Below, piece after piece: positions 52,960 through 60,719 of a stretch of 64,000 nt of DNA; position 1 is the stretch's first letter; every line of letters begins with the position of its first letter. Origin of the DNA: Rhodospirillaceae bacterium. GTDB lineage: Bacteria > Pseudomonadota > Alphaproteobacteria > Bin65. The position numbers and the translations under genes are program-made. The stretch spans positions 21,899-85,898 of the forward strand of contig JAPPLJ010000005.1 of assembly GCA_028819475.1 (NCBI GenBank), written 5' to 3'. Below the pieces are notes generated by a model, which saw nothing but the letters and a program-made list of their open reading frames with translations, was not told the DNA's origin and did not search any database.

Positions 52960-53850
52960 TCAGGCCGCCGGGCGCAGGGGTGAGGGCTGGCGGCGCGCCC
53001 AGTCGAAATAGAGTTCGCGGGCCTGCCGGTAGACCGGGCCGGGCTGCATGTCCCTGTCCTCCACCCGGGTGCAGGGCAGCACCTTGCCGTAGTTGCCCGT
53101 GGAGAAGACCTCGTCGGCGGCCCTGACCTCCGCGAAAGTGACCCGCCGCTCCTCCACACCGACGCCGGCTTCGCGCAGCAGCGCCATCACCCGCGACCGG
53201 GTGATGCCGGCGAGGAAGGTGCCGTTGGCGACCGGCGTGACCGCGACCCCGTCGCGCACCAGGAACAGGTTGGCGGTGGCGAACTCGGCGACATTGCCGT
53301 TGCCGTCCAGCACCACGGCGTTGTCGAAGCCCTTGTCGAGGGCCTCGGCGAGGCAGCGCGCGACGTTGGGATAGAGCGCGCCGGCCTTGGCCTCGGTCAG
53401 CGCCGTCTCGGGCGTCGGCCGGCGGAACCGGGTGAGGCAGGCGGAAAACCCGGTCGGTTCGGGAATTTCCATGACCTCCAGGACCAGGGCGAATTCGGTG
53501 CCGTCCGGATCCGGGATCAGGAAGCCGCTGCCGGCAAAGAACATCGGCCGGATATAGAGCGAGCGGTCCGGGGCGTACCGTTCGATCCCTTCCCACGCCA
53601 GGGCGGCGATCTCCTCGGCCGACTTGATCGCCTTCAGGCCGAACTGCGCCGCGGAATCGACGACGCGCCGGCAGTGCAGGTCGAGATCCGGGGCGACGCC
53701 GTCGAAATAGCGGGCGCCGTCGAAAACGCTGGAGGCGAGCCAGGAGCCCGGGCCGATGGCGTCCATGACCTTGACCGGCTCGTCGTGCCACGCGCCGTCA
53801 TACCAGGTCCAGGCCGTGGCGCCCGTGTCCTTGTCAACATAATGGGCCAT
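52960..53850 (-). CDS. ilvE: branched-chain-amino-acid aminotransferase (fold type IV)
   Basis: PLP-dependent class IV aminotransferase of 296 residues acting in leucine, isoleucine and valine metabolism. Visible: WYDGAWHDEPVKVMDAIGP, SVFDGARYFDG, LYIRPMFFAGSGF, EAKAGALYPNVARCLAEA with the PLP lysine, FDNAVVLDGNGNVAEFATAN, and FLAGITRSRVMALLREAG. Start chosen at the ATG 53850 (MAHYVDKDTG); the frame runs to 53910. Related class IV enzymes (D-amino acid aminotransferase, ADC lyase) are possible alternatives. Confidence 0.85.
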   Translation of the reverse strand: MAHYVDKDTGATAWTWYDGAWHDEPVKVMDAIGPGSWLASSVFDGARYFDGVAPDLDLHCRRVVDSAAQFGLKAIKSAEEIAALAWEGIERYAPDRSLYIRPMFFAGSGFLIPDPDGTEFALVLEVMEIPEPTGFSACLTRFRRPTPETALTEAKAGALYPNVARCLAEALDKGFDNAVVLDGNGNVAEFATANLFLVRDGVAVTPVANGTFLAGITRSRVMALLREAGVGVEERRVTFAEVRAADEVFSTGNYGKVLPCTRVEDRDMQPGPVYRQARELYFDWARRQPSPLRPAA

Positions 53851-54004
53851 ATCGCGTCCGCTGTCTGTGGCCGGCCGGATATCGCGCGGCCGGGCGGGAA
53901 GGGGCGGCACCCTAGCACCCGGTATCGGCGCTTTGCGAGTCCGATCGCCGCCGTGCTTTGGGACCGGCGCCGCGCGCGGCCGGCCTTTCCGGCATGCTTA
54001 CCGT

Positions 54005-54130
54005 CGTCATATCGACCGGAGCCCCGGATGCAATCCGGGGCGGAGCGGAGATATCTTTCCGGTACGGTGCAAGGTCCCGGGCGTCGCAGCGGAAAGATTT
54101 CTCCACTCGCTGCGCTCGGTCGAAATGACG
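54005..54130. repeat. dispersed palindromic repeat (family B), copy 2
   Basis: Opens CGTCATATCGACCG and closes TCGGTCGAAATGACG, with internal GGAGATATCTTTCC and GAAAGATTTCTCCACTC, the same design as 51882-52021. It occupies the middle of the 392-base gap between ilvE and the VapBC genes; the rest of that gap (53851-54004 and 54131-54242) shows nothing recognisable. Confidence 0.75.
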
Positions 54131-54242
54131 GACGGGGCGCTGCGCGGGGTCGAAGTGACGAAACGGATGGATCGCCCGGCCGAAACGGCGGATGCCCTTA
54201 CCACATCGCCGCCATGCCTTGGGGGCGCCGTCGTTGCGCCGG

Positions 54243-54617
54243 TCAGTTGTCGATCGCTTCCAGAAGCATGAAGTCGCTATCCGCCGTCTCGAGAGCGGCG
54301 CCGTGATACCGTGCGCAAGCGGCAATGAGCACGTCGGCGGCGGGCACCGTCACGCCCCGCGCCCGCGCCCGCCGGGCCAGATTGTAGGCTTCCAGCCAGA
54401 CGCCTTCGTTCGCGGCAAGCTCCGGAAGCGCGTTTGCGAAGTGTCGGAGCACCTTCCGCTCCTGCTGACCGCGGGCGCCGTTCCACAGTTCGAGTTGCAC
54501 CGGGGGACACCAACAGGCCTGACCGCTGGCGAGCGCCGCTACAACGCGATCCCGTACGACCGGGTCGCCATTCGGCCGAAGCATGTGAATCCAGCTCGAC
54601 GTGTCGATCGGGATCAA
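54243..54617 (-). CDS. vapC: VapC-type PIN-domain toxin
   Basis: A 124-residue PIN ribonuclease. The acidic metal ligands are in IPIDTSSWIHMLR (first), VQLELWNGARG (second), PAADVLIAACARYHG and LETADSDF (third and fourth). The likely start is a TTG at 54617, three bases after the VapB stop. It should cleave specific RNA; targets are unknown. Its antitoxin gene is intact upstream, unlike the broken VapBC at 32690. Confidence 0.88.
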   Translation of the reverse strand: MIPIDTSSWIHMLRPNGDPVVRDRVVAALASGQACWCPPVQLELWNGARGQQERKVLRHFANALPELAANEGVWLEAYNLARRARARGVTVPAADVLIAACARYHGAALETADSDFMLLEAIDN

Positions 54618-54620
54618 GAA

Positions 54621-54824
54621 TCAGGCGCCGCGGCGTTGGGCCTGAAGTTCTTCCGGCGTCATCAAATTCTCGCAGGTTCCGGCATAGCCTGCGAGTTCGG
54701 CCATGCGCATGCGGCGGTTGAAGTCTGCGATGGCGCCGACCACCGCTTCGCGCTTGGTCCGGGCCTTGGTGAACCGGACGGCCTCCTCAAGCTCGCGCTC
54801 GGGAATATCGACGGTCGTCTTCAT
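54621..54824 (-). CDS. vapB: VapB-type antitoxin
   Basis: A 67-residue antitoxin with a ribbon-helix-helix-like N-terminus, MKTTVDIPERELEEAVRFTK, and the ARTKREAVVGAIADFNRRMR segment typical of VapB partners of PIN toxins; the tail (ELAGYAGTCENLMTPEELQA) would wrap the toxin. It lies directly upstream of vapC in the same operon. Confidence 0.88.
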   Translation of the reverse strand: MKTTVDIPERELEEAVRFTKARTKREAVVGAIADFNRRMRMAELAGYAGTCENLMTPEELQAQRRGA

Positions 54825-54908
54825 GCCGCAAGAATGAGCGTATTTTGAAGACGCTTCAATATCCGTATCGCATACGATCGGCCCAAACCTGTCAGGACGC
54901 CGCCGCCG

Positions 54909-55068
54909 CTACTGGCTCGCCCAGACGATCCGGTGGATGAATTCGATCTCTTCGCGATCCAGGCTGCGGTCGTCGTGCTCGCGGTTGATCGACAGCAGCT
55001 CGACCCGGCTCGCCGTCATGCGCTGGACCTCCTTGGCCATCACCTAGCCGGCGGCGGTACGGACGACG
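54909..55068 (-). pseudogene. duplicated C-terminal fragment of the S24 repressor
   Basis: About 150 bases are almost identical to the 3' end of the S24 gene at 56058 (stop-proximal codons reading ...FIHRIVWASQ). A few changes occur, including a GAG-to-TAG change that puts an amber codon before the lysine-containing MAKEVQRM segment, so no working peptidase could be made. Identity ends abruptly near 55068, just before the NYN gene. The intact copy and this fragment are in direct orientation and flank the NYN gene. Confidence 0.88.
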
Positions 55069-55076
55069 GCCTTCCT

Positions 55077-55898
55077 TCAGCTATCGTCGCTGGCGTCCCG
55101 GTCGGCGGGAGCATCCCTCTGAAGCGGAGAAACGAGGCCGTCGATATGCTCGAACAAGTCGTCCGAAATGCTTTGCCGCATCGGATCGAGGATGAACTCG
55201 ACGCCTTCGCGGCGCGCAAACTTGGCCGCCGGTACGAAATCGCTGTCCCCCGTTACGAGGATAATGGTGTCCGCCTGCCTCTTCAGGGCAAGGGACGCTA
55301 TATCGAGCCCGATCCGCATATCGACCCCCTTTTGACGTAAGCCCAAAACTACATTTCCCGCATCCAGGCTTCGCCAAGCGGCAATCAGTTTTTCGAACTC
55401 CCGGGAACGGTCTTCGGAGAGCGGCGGCGGCGGAACGTCCCGAGCATGCAGGTAGTCATCCAGGATAGAAAGCCATTCCCCGGTTTTCAGCAATTGCTTC
55501 GTCAGTCTCGACGATATCTGCCAGTCGCCTTCCTTGACCACCTTGCCCAGACGAAGAGCGAATTTTCTTTTGCGGCGGAGAGCGTTGAATAATTCTCGCC
55601 GGAATCCCGCTTGATCGGTTGTGCCGAACGATATCCGGCGGTTGAGGACAGGATGGTGAGATACGCCTTCATAGGGCGATGCATCGTAATAGAAGAGGCG
55701 GTAGACATGATCGAGCCAACGGCTTTCCTGCGCAGACCGCGGTTCGCCGATCAGTCTTTGGACATGGCGTTTGCACAGAATTCTGGCGGTGTCGGCAACG
55801 GCGTCGGGGCTATCGCGAAATTTCGGTTCAACGACCTTCGGTAAGCGCTTGAGAAAGAACCCGCCGTCGATCAGCACGGCGATACGCCGTATCCTCAT
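55077..55898 (-). CDS. NYN-domain (PIN-like) protein, second copy
   Basis: A 273-residue predicted ribonuclease-like protein. The NYN acidic clusters are IAVLIDGGFFLKR at the N-terminus, KGVDMRIGLDIASLA near residue 195 and IILVTGDSDFVPA near residue 215. It is related to the protein at 6487-7110 (same KGVDMR.GLDIA and YYDASPYEG/YYDCAPYRG elements) but longer, with an inserted helical part and a polar tail (DAPADRDASDDS). Start at the ATG 55898 (MRIRRIAV) is preferred to 55922. It lies between two copies of an S24-gene segment. Lower GC than its neighbours suggests transfer. Confidence 0.8.
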   Translation of the reverse strand: MRIRRIAVLIDGGFFLKRLPKVVEPKFRDSPDAVADTARILCKRHVQRLIGEPRSAQESRWLDHVYRLFYYDASPYEGVSHHPVLNRRISFGTTDQAGFRRELFNALRRKRKFALRLGKVVKEGDWQISSRLTKQLLKTGEWLSILDDYLHARDVPPPPLSEDRSREFEKLIAAWRSLDAGNVVLGLRQKGVDMRIGLDIASLALKRQADTIILVTGDSDFVPAAKFARREGVEFILDPMRQSISDDLFEHIDGLVSPLQRDAPADRDASDDS

Positions 55899-56057
55899 GG
55901 CTCCGGACCGCATCGAAAACAAAAAGCCCCAAGCTTTCGGCGCACGCTCGGGATAAGGGAGCGGGCGTACTCGCTTGAGGCGGATACCCGTCGAACCTAA
56001 TGCGCGTCGAGACGGATTTCAACGGGCTGTTCCGATTTGCGGTCGCGCCGCAAAGCG

Positions 56058-56690
56058 CTACTGGCTCGCCCAGACGATCCGGTGGATGAATTCGATGTCC
56101 TCGCGATCCAGGCTGCGGTCGTCGTGCTCGCGGTTGATCGACAGCAGCTCGACCCGGCTCGCCGTCATGCGCTGGACCTCCTTGGCCATCACCTCGCCGC
56201 CGGCCGTGCGGACGACGACCCGGTCGCCGCGCCGCACGCTGGCGTCGGGCGAGACCACGATGCGGTCGCCGTCGCGATAGACCGGCGCCATGCTGTCGCC
56301 GGAAATCTCCAGCGCATAGGCGAAGCGGCCGCCCTGGTCGGGAAAGTCGACTTCGTCCCAGCCCCCGCCGGTCGGGTAGCCGGCATCGTCGAAATAGCCC
56401 GCCTCGCCGGCCTGGGCGTGGCCGATCAGCGGTATCCGCCGCACCGGCAGGTCCCCGTCCGCGCCCTGGAGCAGAGCCATGAACTCGTCGAGCGACGCGC
56501 CGGTCGCCTTGAGGACTTTCGATACGCTCTCCGTCGACGGCCAGCGCTGCCGGCCGTTCGGCATGATCCGCTTGCTCTTGTTGAAGGTCGTCGGATCGAG
56601 CCCGGCGCGGCGCGCCAGGCCGGACGCCGACATGCCGTATTTCTTTGCGAGCCGGTCGATCGCGTCCCAGACGTCGCTGTGGGTCAACAT
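56058..56690 (-). CDS. helix-turn-helix repressor with S24 (LexA-like) peptidase domain
   Basis: A 210-residue CI/LexA-like regulator. The N-terminal XRE-type helix-turn-helix is KYGMSASGLARRAGLDPTTF. The C-terminal S24 autopeptidase domain has IPLIGHAQAGEAGYFDDAG (cleavage-site region, Ala-Gly), EISGDSMAPVYRDGDRIVVS with the nucleophilic serine, and EVMAKEVQRM with the lysine base. Such proteins repress targets until activated by DNA damage or similar signals. No phage genes are nearby. Its 3' end is duplicated at 54909-55068. Confidence 0.9.
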   Translation of the reverse strand: MLTHSDVWDAIDRLAKKYGMSASGLARRAGLDPTTFNKSKRIMPNGRQRWPSTESVSKVLKATGASLDEFMALLQGADGDLPVRRIPLIGHAQAGEAGYFDDAGYPTGGGWDEVDFPDQGGRFAYALEISGDSMAPVYRDGDRIVVSPDASVRRGDRVVVRTAGGEVMAKEVQRMTASRVELLSINREHDDRSLDREDIEFIHRIVWASQ

Positions 56691-56802
56691 GGCGCTGCCT
56701 CCCGATGGCGAAAACGGATACCGGCGATGCCCGGCCGGCCCTTTGCCGCGGGCCGTTCCGCCGGGCGGATGTGTGCCGGACCGCCCAGGTAGGAAATATT
56801 AT

Positions 56803-56832
56803 TTATTATTGGCCGGAAGTCCAGAAAATCAA
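56803..56832 (-). promoter_or_regulatory. candidate promoter of the S24 repressor gene
   Basis: On the minus strand TTGATT at 56832-56827 and TAATAA at 56808-56803 are separated by 18 bases, about 110 bases before the ATG at 56690, within an AT-rich island (56790-56920). A small dyad, TTGTTAATCGAACAA at 56895, could be an operator for this or a divergent plus-strand unit. Confidence 0.35.
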
Positions 56833-57194
56833 GCAATTTTTGAAACAAACCCGCGCGTTTCCGTGAATATATTTTCTGAATAAGATTTTTACCCTTGTTA
56901 ATCGAACAAATCAAGAATATATGAGCGGCGATCGCTGGAGGAGACCGCCCGATGAAAAGACCGAAATTCGCGCACAAAGGGCCCGGACCGGACGCCGCCG
57001 AGCCGTTCGACACTGCCGAGGAGGCGTGGAACAATACGGGAACTAGCACGCGAGCACGACAGGTTCAAGCGGTTTCGGGCGCGCCCGGCGGGCAAGGTTG
57101 CAGGGGAGGGTTTCAAACCCTCCCCTACGGCCCGGCATCCTCAGTCGAAGCACCCGGCCGCCGGTGCGGGCGCAGGTCCGGTGCGCTACCCCGC
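56833..57194. other. gap with a possible truncated plus-strand gene start and a palindrome
   Basis: No complete gene is supported. At 56952 an ATG after GGAGGAGACCG opens MKRPKFAHKGPGPDAAEPFD, TAEEAW, which looks like the start of a small conserved alphaproteobacterial protein; after about 27 residues it turns into unrelated low-complexity sequence, so I read it as a truncated remnant (low confidence). A perfect 23-base palindrome (GGGGAGGGTTT around a central C) lies at 57103-57125, 70 bases after the ketosynthase stop, without a T-run. Confidence 0.35.
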
Positions 57195-58466
57195 CTACCC
57201 CGCCGCGGCCAGCACCAGGCTCACATTCTGGCCGCCGAAGCCGAAGCTGTTGGAGAGCGCGAACTCGACCGTCTGCGCCCGCGCTTCGTTGGGCACGACA
57301 TCCAGCTCGATGTTCGGGTCCGGCTCGCGGTAGTTGATGGTCGGCGGCAGCAGGCCGTCGCCCAGCGCCTGCACCGTCGCCACGGCCTCGACCGCGCCGG
57401 CGGCGGTCAGCGTGTGGCCGATCATCGACTTGTTGGAACTGACCGCCAGCCGCTCCTTGTGCTCGCCGAACACCTCGGTAATGCCGAGATATTCCATCTT
57501 GTCGTTTTCCGGCGTGCCGGTGCCGTGGGCGTTGATGTAGCCGATGTCCGCCGGCGCCAGCCCGGCGTCGGTAATGGCGCCGGCCATGGAGCGGACGATG
57601 GCCCCGCCGTCCGGGTTCGAGCGGGTGCGGTGAAAGGTGTCCGCCGCCTCGCCGCAGCCCAGGATCCAGCCGAGCACTTTCGCGCCCCGGGCCCTGGCAT
57701 GGTCGGGATGTTCGAGCACCAGGGCGGCGGCGCCCTCGGCCATGACGAAGCCGTCGCGGTTGCGCGAGAAGGGCTTCGCGGCCTGTTCGGGCGGGTCGTT
57801 CTTGGTCGAGAGGGCCGAGAGCAGGGCGAAGCGGATCAGGGATTCGCTGTTGATGCTGCCGTCGGTGCCGATGCACAGCGCGGCCGGGCGCTCGCCGCGG
57901 CGGATCGATTCGACGCCGAGCTGGATCGCCGAGGCGCCCGACGCGCAGGCCGTCGTCAGCGTGATCGGCGAACCGGTGCAGCCGTGGCGGGCGGCGAGCC
58001 AGTCGGCCAGCGAGCCGTTCATGAACTCGCGGTGCCAGGGCAGCGTTTCTTCGGTTCCGGCGGCGCCGTCGCCGCGGGCATAGGGCCCGCCGCCGGGATC
58101 GACGGTATCGAGCAGGTCAAAGCGCGATTCCCAGTCATGCTCGATCGGCGGCGCGGCGAGGAACAGGTCGCCGTCGATGGCGCCGTCCTCGGCGATGCCG
58201 CTGGCGGCGACGGCCTCGTCGGAGACCGCTTCGGCCATCGCCCGGCTGAGCGCCGGGATGGTGACCGGATCGACATCCATGAAATCGACGCAGCCGGCGA
58301 TCTGGGTGCGCAGGCCCTCGGTCGGAAAGCGGGCGATTCGCCGGATGCCGGAGTCGCCGGCGCTCAGCCGCTGCCAGTTTTCCGCCACGCCGCGGCCGAG
58401 CGACGTGATCATGCCGATGCCGGTGACGGCGACGGCGCGGGCAAAGGGATCGCGGGAGCCGGTCAT
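57195..58466 (-). CDS. beta-ketoacyl-ACP synthase (FabF1XL-like)
   Basis: Condensing enzyme of 423 residues. The catalytic cysteine lies in LTTACASGASAIQLGVE, the two histidines in NAHGTGTPENDK and NKSMIGHTLTAAGA, and the Gly-rich end is SFGFGGQNVSLVL, so it looks fully active. Start at the ATG 58466 (MTGSRDPFARAVAVTG). It follows the second ketosynthase gene by seven bases and closes the acpXL cluster, where such enzymes extend the very-long acyl chain attached to lipid A. Confidence 0.88.
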   Translation of the reverse strand: MTGSRDPFARAVAVTGIGMITSLGRGVAENWQRLSAGDSGIRRIARFPTEGLRTQIAGCVDFMDVDPVTIPALSRAMAEAVSDEAVAASGIAEDGAIDGDLFLAAPPIEHDWESRFDLLDTVDPGGGPYARGDGAAGTEETLPWHREFMNGSLADWLAARHGCTGSPITLTTACASGASAIQLGVESIRRGERPAALCIGTDGSINSESLIRFALLSALSTKNDPPEQAAKPFSRNRDGFVMAEGAAALVLEHPDHARARGAKVLGWILGCGEAADTFHRTRSNPDGGAIVRSMAGAITDAGLAPADIGYINAHGTGTPENDKMEYLGITEVFGEHKERLAVSSNKSMIGHTLTAAGAVEAVATVQALGDGLLPPTINYREPDPNIELDVVPNEARAQTVEFALSNSFGFGGQNVSLVLAAAG

Positions 58467-58473
58467 GGGCGGG

Positions 58474-59691
58474 TCATCCTGTTCTTTCCACGAGCGCCAG
58501 GGCCTCGCCCCGGACATGCCCCCAGCCGGTGACCAGCGCGCGGAAGACCGGACCGGCGCCAACGGCCTCGACCGGCGCATCCGGCGACAGGGGAGCGAAG
58601 ATCTGCCCCTGTTCTACACAAGCCGCGGCGAGAATGACATTCTGCAGGAACGCCGCCTCGACGGCGTGGCCGACCGCCTGGGCCGTGCCGCGCACCGGCG
58701 CGCCGGCGGCCAGATCTTCGAGCATCGCCCGCTCGGCGGCGGTGATGCCGGTCGCCGCACCGGCGCCGCTGGCGCCGCTGAGGACCGCCGTGTCCGAACC
58801 GGCCGGACCGATGCCCAGCTTTTCGAACTGCCGCCGGGCGGTCGCCGCCGGATCGCCGGTGCGGCGGTCGGTCCGGTCGCTTTCCACGCCGCGCAGGACC
58901 GCCCGCACGGCGACGCCGCGGGCCGCCGCGCTTTCGCGCGATTCGAGCACCAGGAAGGCGCCGGCCGCGCCAAAACAGATGCCGGCGTCGGGCCGGCTCC
59001 ACAGGTCGGCGAAGCCGCCGCGCAGCAGCAGGCCGCCGGCATTGTAGGAAATCTGGATTTCCGGCCGTTCGGAGGCGAAGGCGGCGCCAACCAGGAAGAT
59101 CTCGCCCTGGCCCGACGCCAGCCGGCGGTGGGCGATGCGCAGGGCGTCGGCGCCGGCGGCTTCCTCGCCCATGAAGGTCCGGCTCGACCCGGCGACCTTG
59201 TGGACGATCGAGATATTGCCGGCGAACAGGTTGGGCAGTTGCGCCAGGAACAGCGTCGGCCGCAGCCCGTCGGCCATTTGGGCGGTAATCCATTCGTCCC
59301 GGGCGTCGCGCTCGCCGCGCCCCGGCGCGCCTTCGAGAATCTGGCGGTCCAGTTCCAGGTCGCGCTCGCCGCCGCCGGACGCGACGATCATGTGGGTGCG
59401 CTGCAGCAGGTCCGCGTCGTCCTTGAGGCCGGCCATGTCGAGGGCCAGCCCGGCGGCATAGGCGCCGTACTGCATCATCGGCCCCATGGCGCGCCGGTCG
59501 CCGGGCCGGGGCACCTGGGCGGCAAGGTCGTAGTCGCCGATGGTATGGATCGGGAACGGCGCCGTCGCCGCCTCGTCGATGCGGGCGCGCCGGGTCGCGG
59601 GATCGTTGAGCGCCGCCCACCGGGCCGCCGGCGTCTCGCCGAGCGGCGAAAGCAGGCCGTAGCCGGTTATGCAAACCTCGCGATCCGTCAC
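58474..59691 (-). CDS. ketosynthase-like protein lacking the catalytic cysteine (FabF2XL-like)
   Basis: A 405-residue thiolase-fold protein of the ketosynthase family (start VCITGYGLLSPLGETPAARW). At the place of the TACAS nucleophile the sequence reads VAGSSRTFMGEEAAGADAL, with no Cys, and the NAHGTGT histidine is replaced by VLSGASGAGAATG; QAVGHAVEAAF keeps one His. It is therefore probably a non-condensing partner (chain-length-factor-like) of the neighbouring active enzyme. Its ATG overlaps the dehydratase stop (59691/59688). Confidence 0.8.
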   Translation of the reverse strand: MTDREVCITGYGLLSPLGETPAARWAALNDPATRRARIDEAATAPFPIHTIGDYDLAAQVPRPGDRRAMGPMMQYGAYAAGLALDMAGLKDDADLLQRTHMIVASGGGERDLELDRQILEGAPGRGERDARDEWITAQMADGLRPTLFLAQLPNLFAGNISIVHKVAGSSRTFMGEEAAGADALRIAHRRLASGQGEIFLVGAAFASERPEIQISYNAGGLLLRGGFADLWSRPDAGICFGAAGAFLVLESRESAAARGVAVRAVLRGVESDRTDRRTGDPAATARRQFEKLGIGPAGSDTAVLSGASGAGAATGITAAERAMLEDLAAGAPVRGTAQAVGHAVEAAFLQNVILAAACVEQGQIFAPLSPDAPVEAVGAGPVFRALVTGWGHVRGEALALVERTG

Positions 59692-60176
59692 CTCTGTGCC
59701 CCGCCCGAAGTCACCGGCGCGCCGATCTCCCGGGCCCGGGCGATGACCAGGTCGCGCAGTCCGGGCGCCGGGAACGGCACCGTCCTATAGCGGATTTCAC
59801 ATTCCGCCGCACGGGTCGGGGACTCGGGGCCCGCCACCGAAATCCGGCCGTCGACGGCCGAGAGGCCGGAGCTGACCTGCTGCACTTCGGCCTCGATCGT
59901 CAGCACCGCGCCCGGTTCCACCACCTCCCGAATGCGCGCCTTCACGACCTGGGTCAGGACCGGCATCCGATTGTAGCCGTTGAGCGCCATCAGGAGGAAC
60001 CCGCCGGCCTGCGCGACCGCCTCGACCAGCAATGTGCCCGGCATGACCGGGTAACCGGGAAAATGGCCCTCGAAGACGGTCGAGCGTTCCGGCACCTGCG
60101 CCAGGCACCGGATGGTCCGGCGCGCCGGGTCGAAGGCCTCGACCCGGTCCACCATCTGGAAATATTCGAGATTCAC
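59688..60176 (-). CDS. 3-hydroxyacyl-ACP dehydratase, hotdog fold (FabZXL-like)
   Basis: A 162-residue FabZ/FabA-type dehydratase. FEGHFPGYPVMPGTLLVEAV carries the catalytic His near residue 38, and the rest follows the family (AGGFLLMALNGYNRMPVLT, IREVVEPGAVLTIEAEV). The start is a GTG at 60176 giving (M)NLEYFQMVDRVE; the frame is open to 60326 through non-conserved sequence. It lies between the acpXL-type gene and the ketosynthases, as in the lipid A very-long-chain gene set of rhizobia. Confidence 0.88.
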   Translation of the reverse strand: MNLEYFQMVDRVEAFDPARRTIRCLAQVPERSTVFEGHFPGYPVMPGTLLVEAVAQAGGFLLMALNGYNRMPVLTQVVKARIREVVEPGAVLTIEAEVQQVSSGLSAVDGRISVAGPESPTRAAECEIRYRTVPFPAPGLRDLVIARAREIGAPVTSGGAQR

Positions 60177-60220
60177 GATCGTTCGCCGGAGCGGAGCGGG
60201 GTGCGCCGTCGGCGGGCCGG

Positions 60221-60514
60221 TCAGGCGGCCTTCGCGGCGCGCAGTTCCTCGATCCGGACCACCAGGTTCTTCATGACGAAGAATTCGTCGGCGTCGGCAT
60301 CGCCCTGGTTGACCTCTTCCATCCACTGTTCGACCGGCATCTTGATGCCGAATTTCTTGTCGATGTCGAAGGTGACGTCCAGGAAATCCAGGCTGTCGAT
60401 CCCGAGGTCGTTCACGGCATGGGAGTCCGGCGCGATCTCCGCCCGGTCGATCGAGCAGATGTCGGCGATGATGTCGGCGACCGAATCGAAGGTTTCCTGG
60501 TTGAAGGCGGTCAT
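60221..60514 (-). CDS. acpXL: acyl carrier protein, AcpXL type
   Basis: A 97-residue acyl carrier protein. The phosphopantetheine serine is Ser41 in [20 protein letters not shown]. Length and the C-terminal [20 protein letters not shown] followed by [16 protein letters not shown] match AcpXL, the special carrier for 27-hydroxyoctacosanoate in lipid A, rather than the ~78-residue housekeeping AcpP. Start at the ATG 60514 ([10 protein letters not shown]). It sits between an LpxL-type acyltransferase and the dehydratase. Confidence 0.9.
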   Translation of the reverse strand: MTAFNQETFDSVADIIADICSIDRAEIAPDSHAVNDLGIDSLDFLDVTFDIDKKFGIKMPVEQWMEEVNQGDADADEFFVMKNLVVRIEELRAAKAA

Positions 60515-60719
60515 CAAGGTCTCCGCTCGCACTGCGGTATTCCGGTTGCCATTCGCGGGGAGCCGCACCGAAGACAGGCCGGAAAAAGATGTAATCTCAA
60601 ACGGTTAGCGCGAGGCCACGGCTGGAGTTCGCAGACCGGAAAACAATAGTCGTGCGGCCGGGCCGGGGCATCGTATGTTTTGTCGCGCCGCAGGCCGCGA
60701 ATGCGGCGGAAAATCCGGG

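Noticed and set aside
56058..56690. S24 repressor as evidence of a prophage
   Set aside because: No integrase, structural or lysis genes lie in the window; stand-alone S24 regulators are common in alphaproteobacteria.
57103..57125. Palindrome as a rho-independent terminator for the ketosynthase gene
   Set aside because: The 11-bp arms are perfect, but no T-run follows on either strand.
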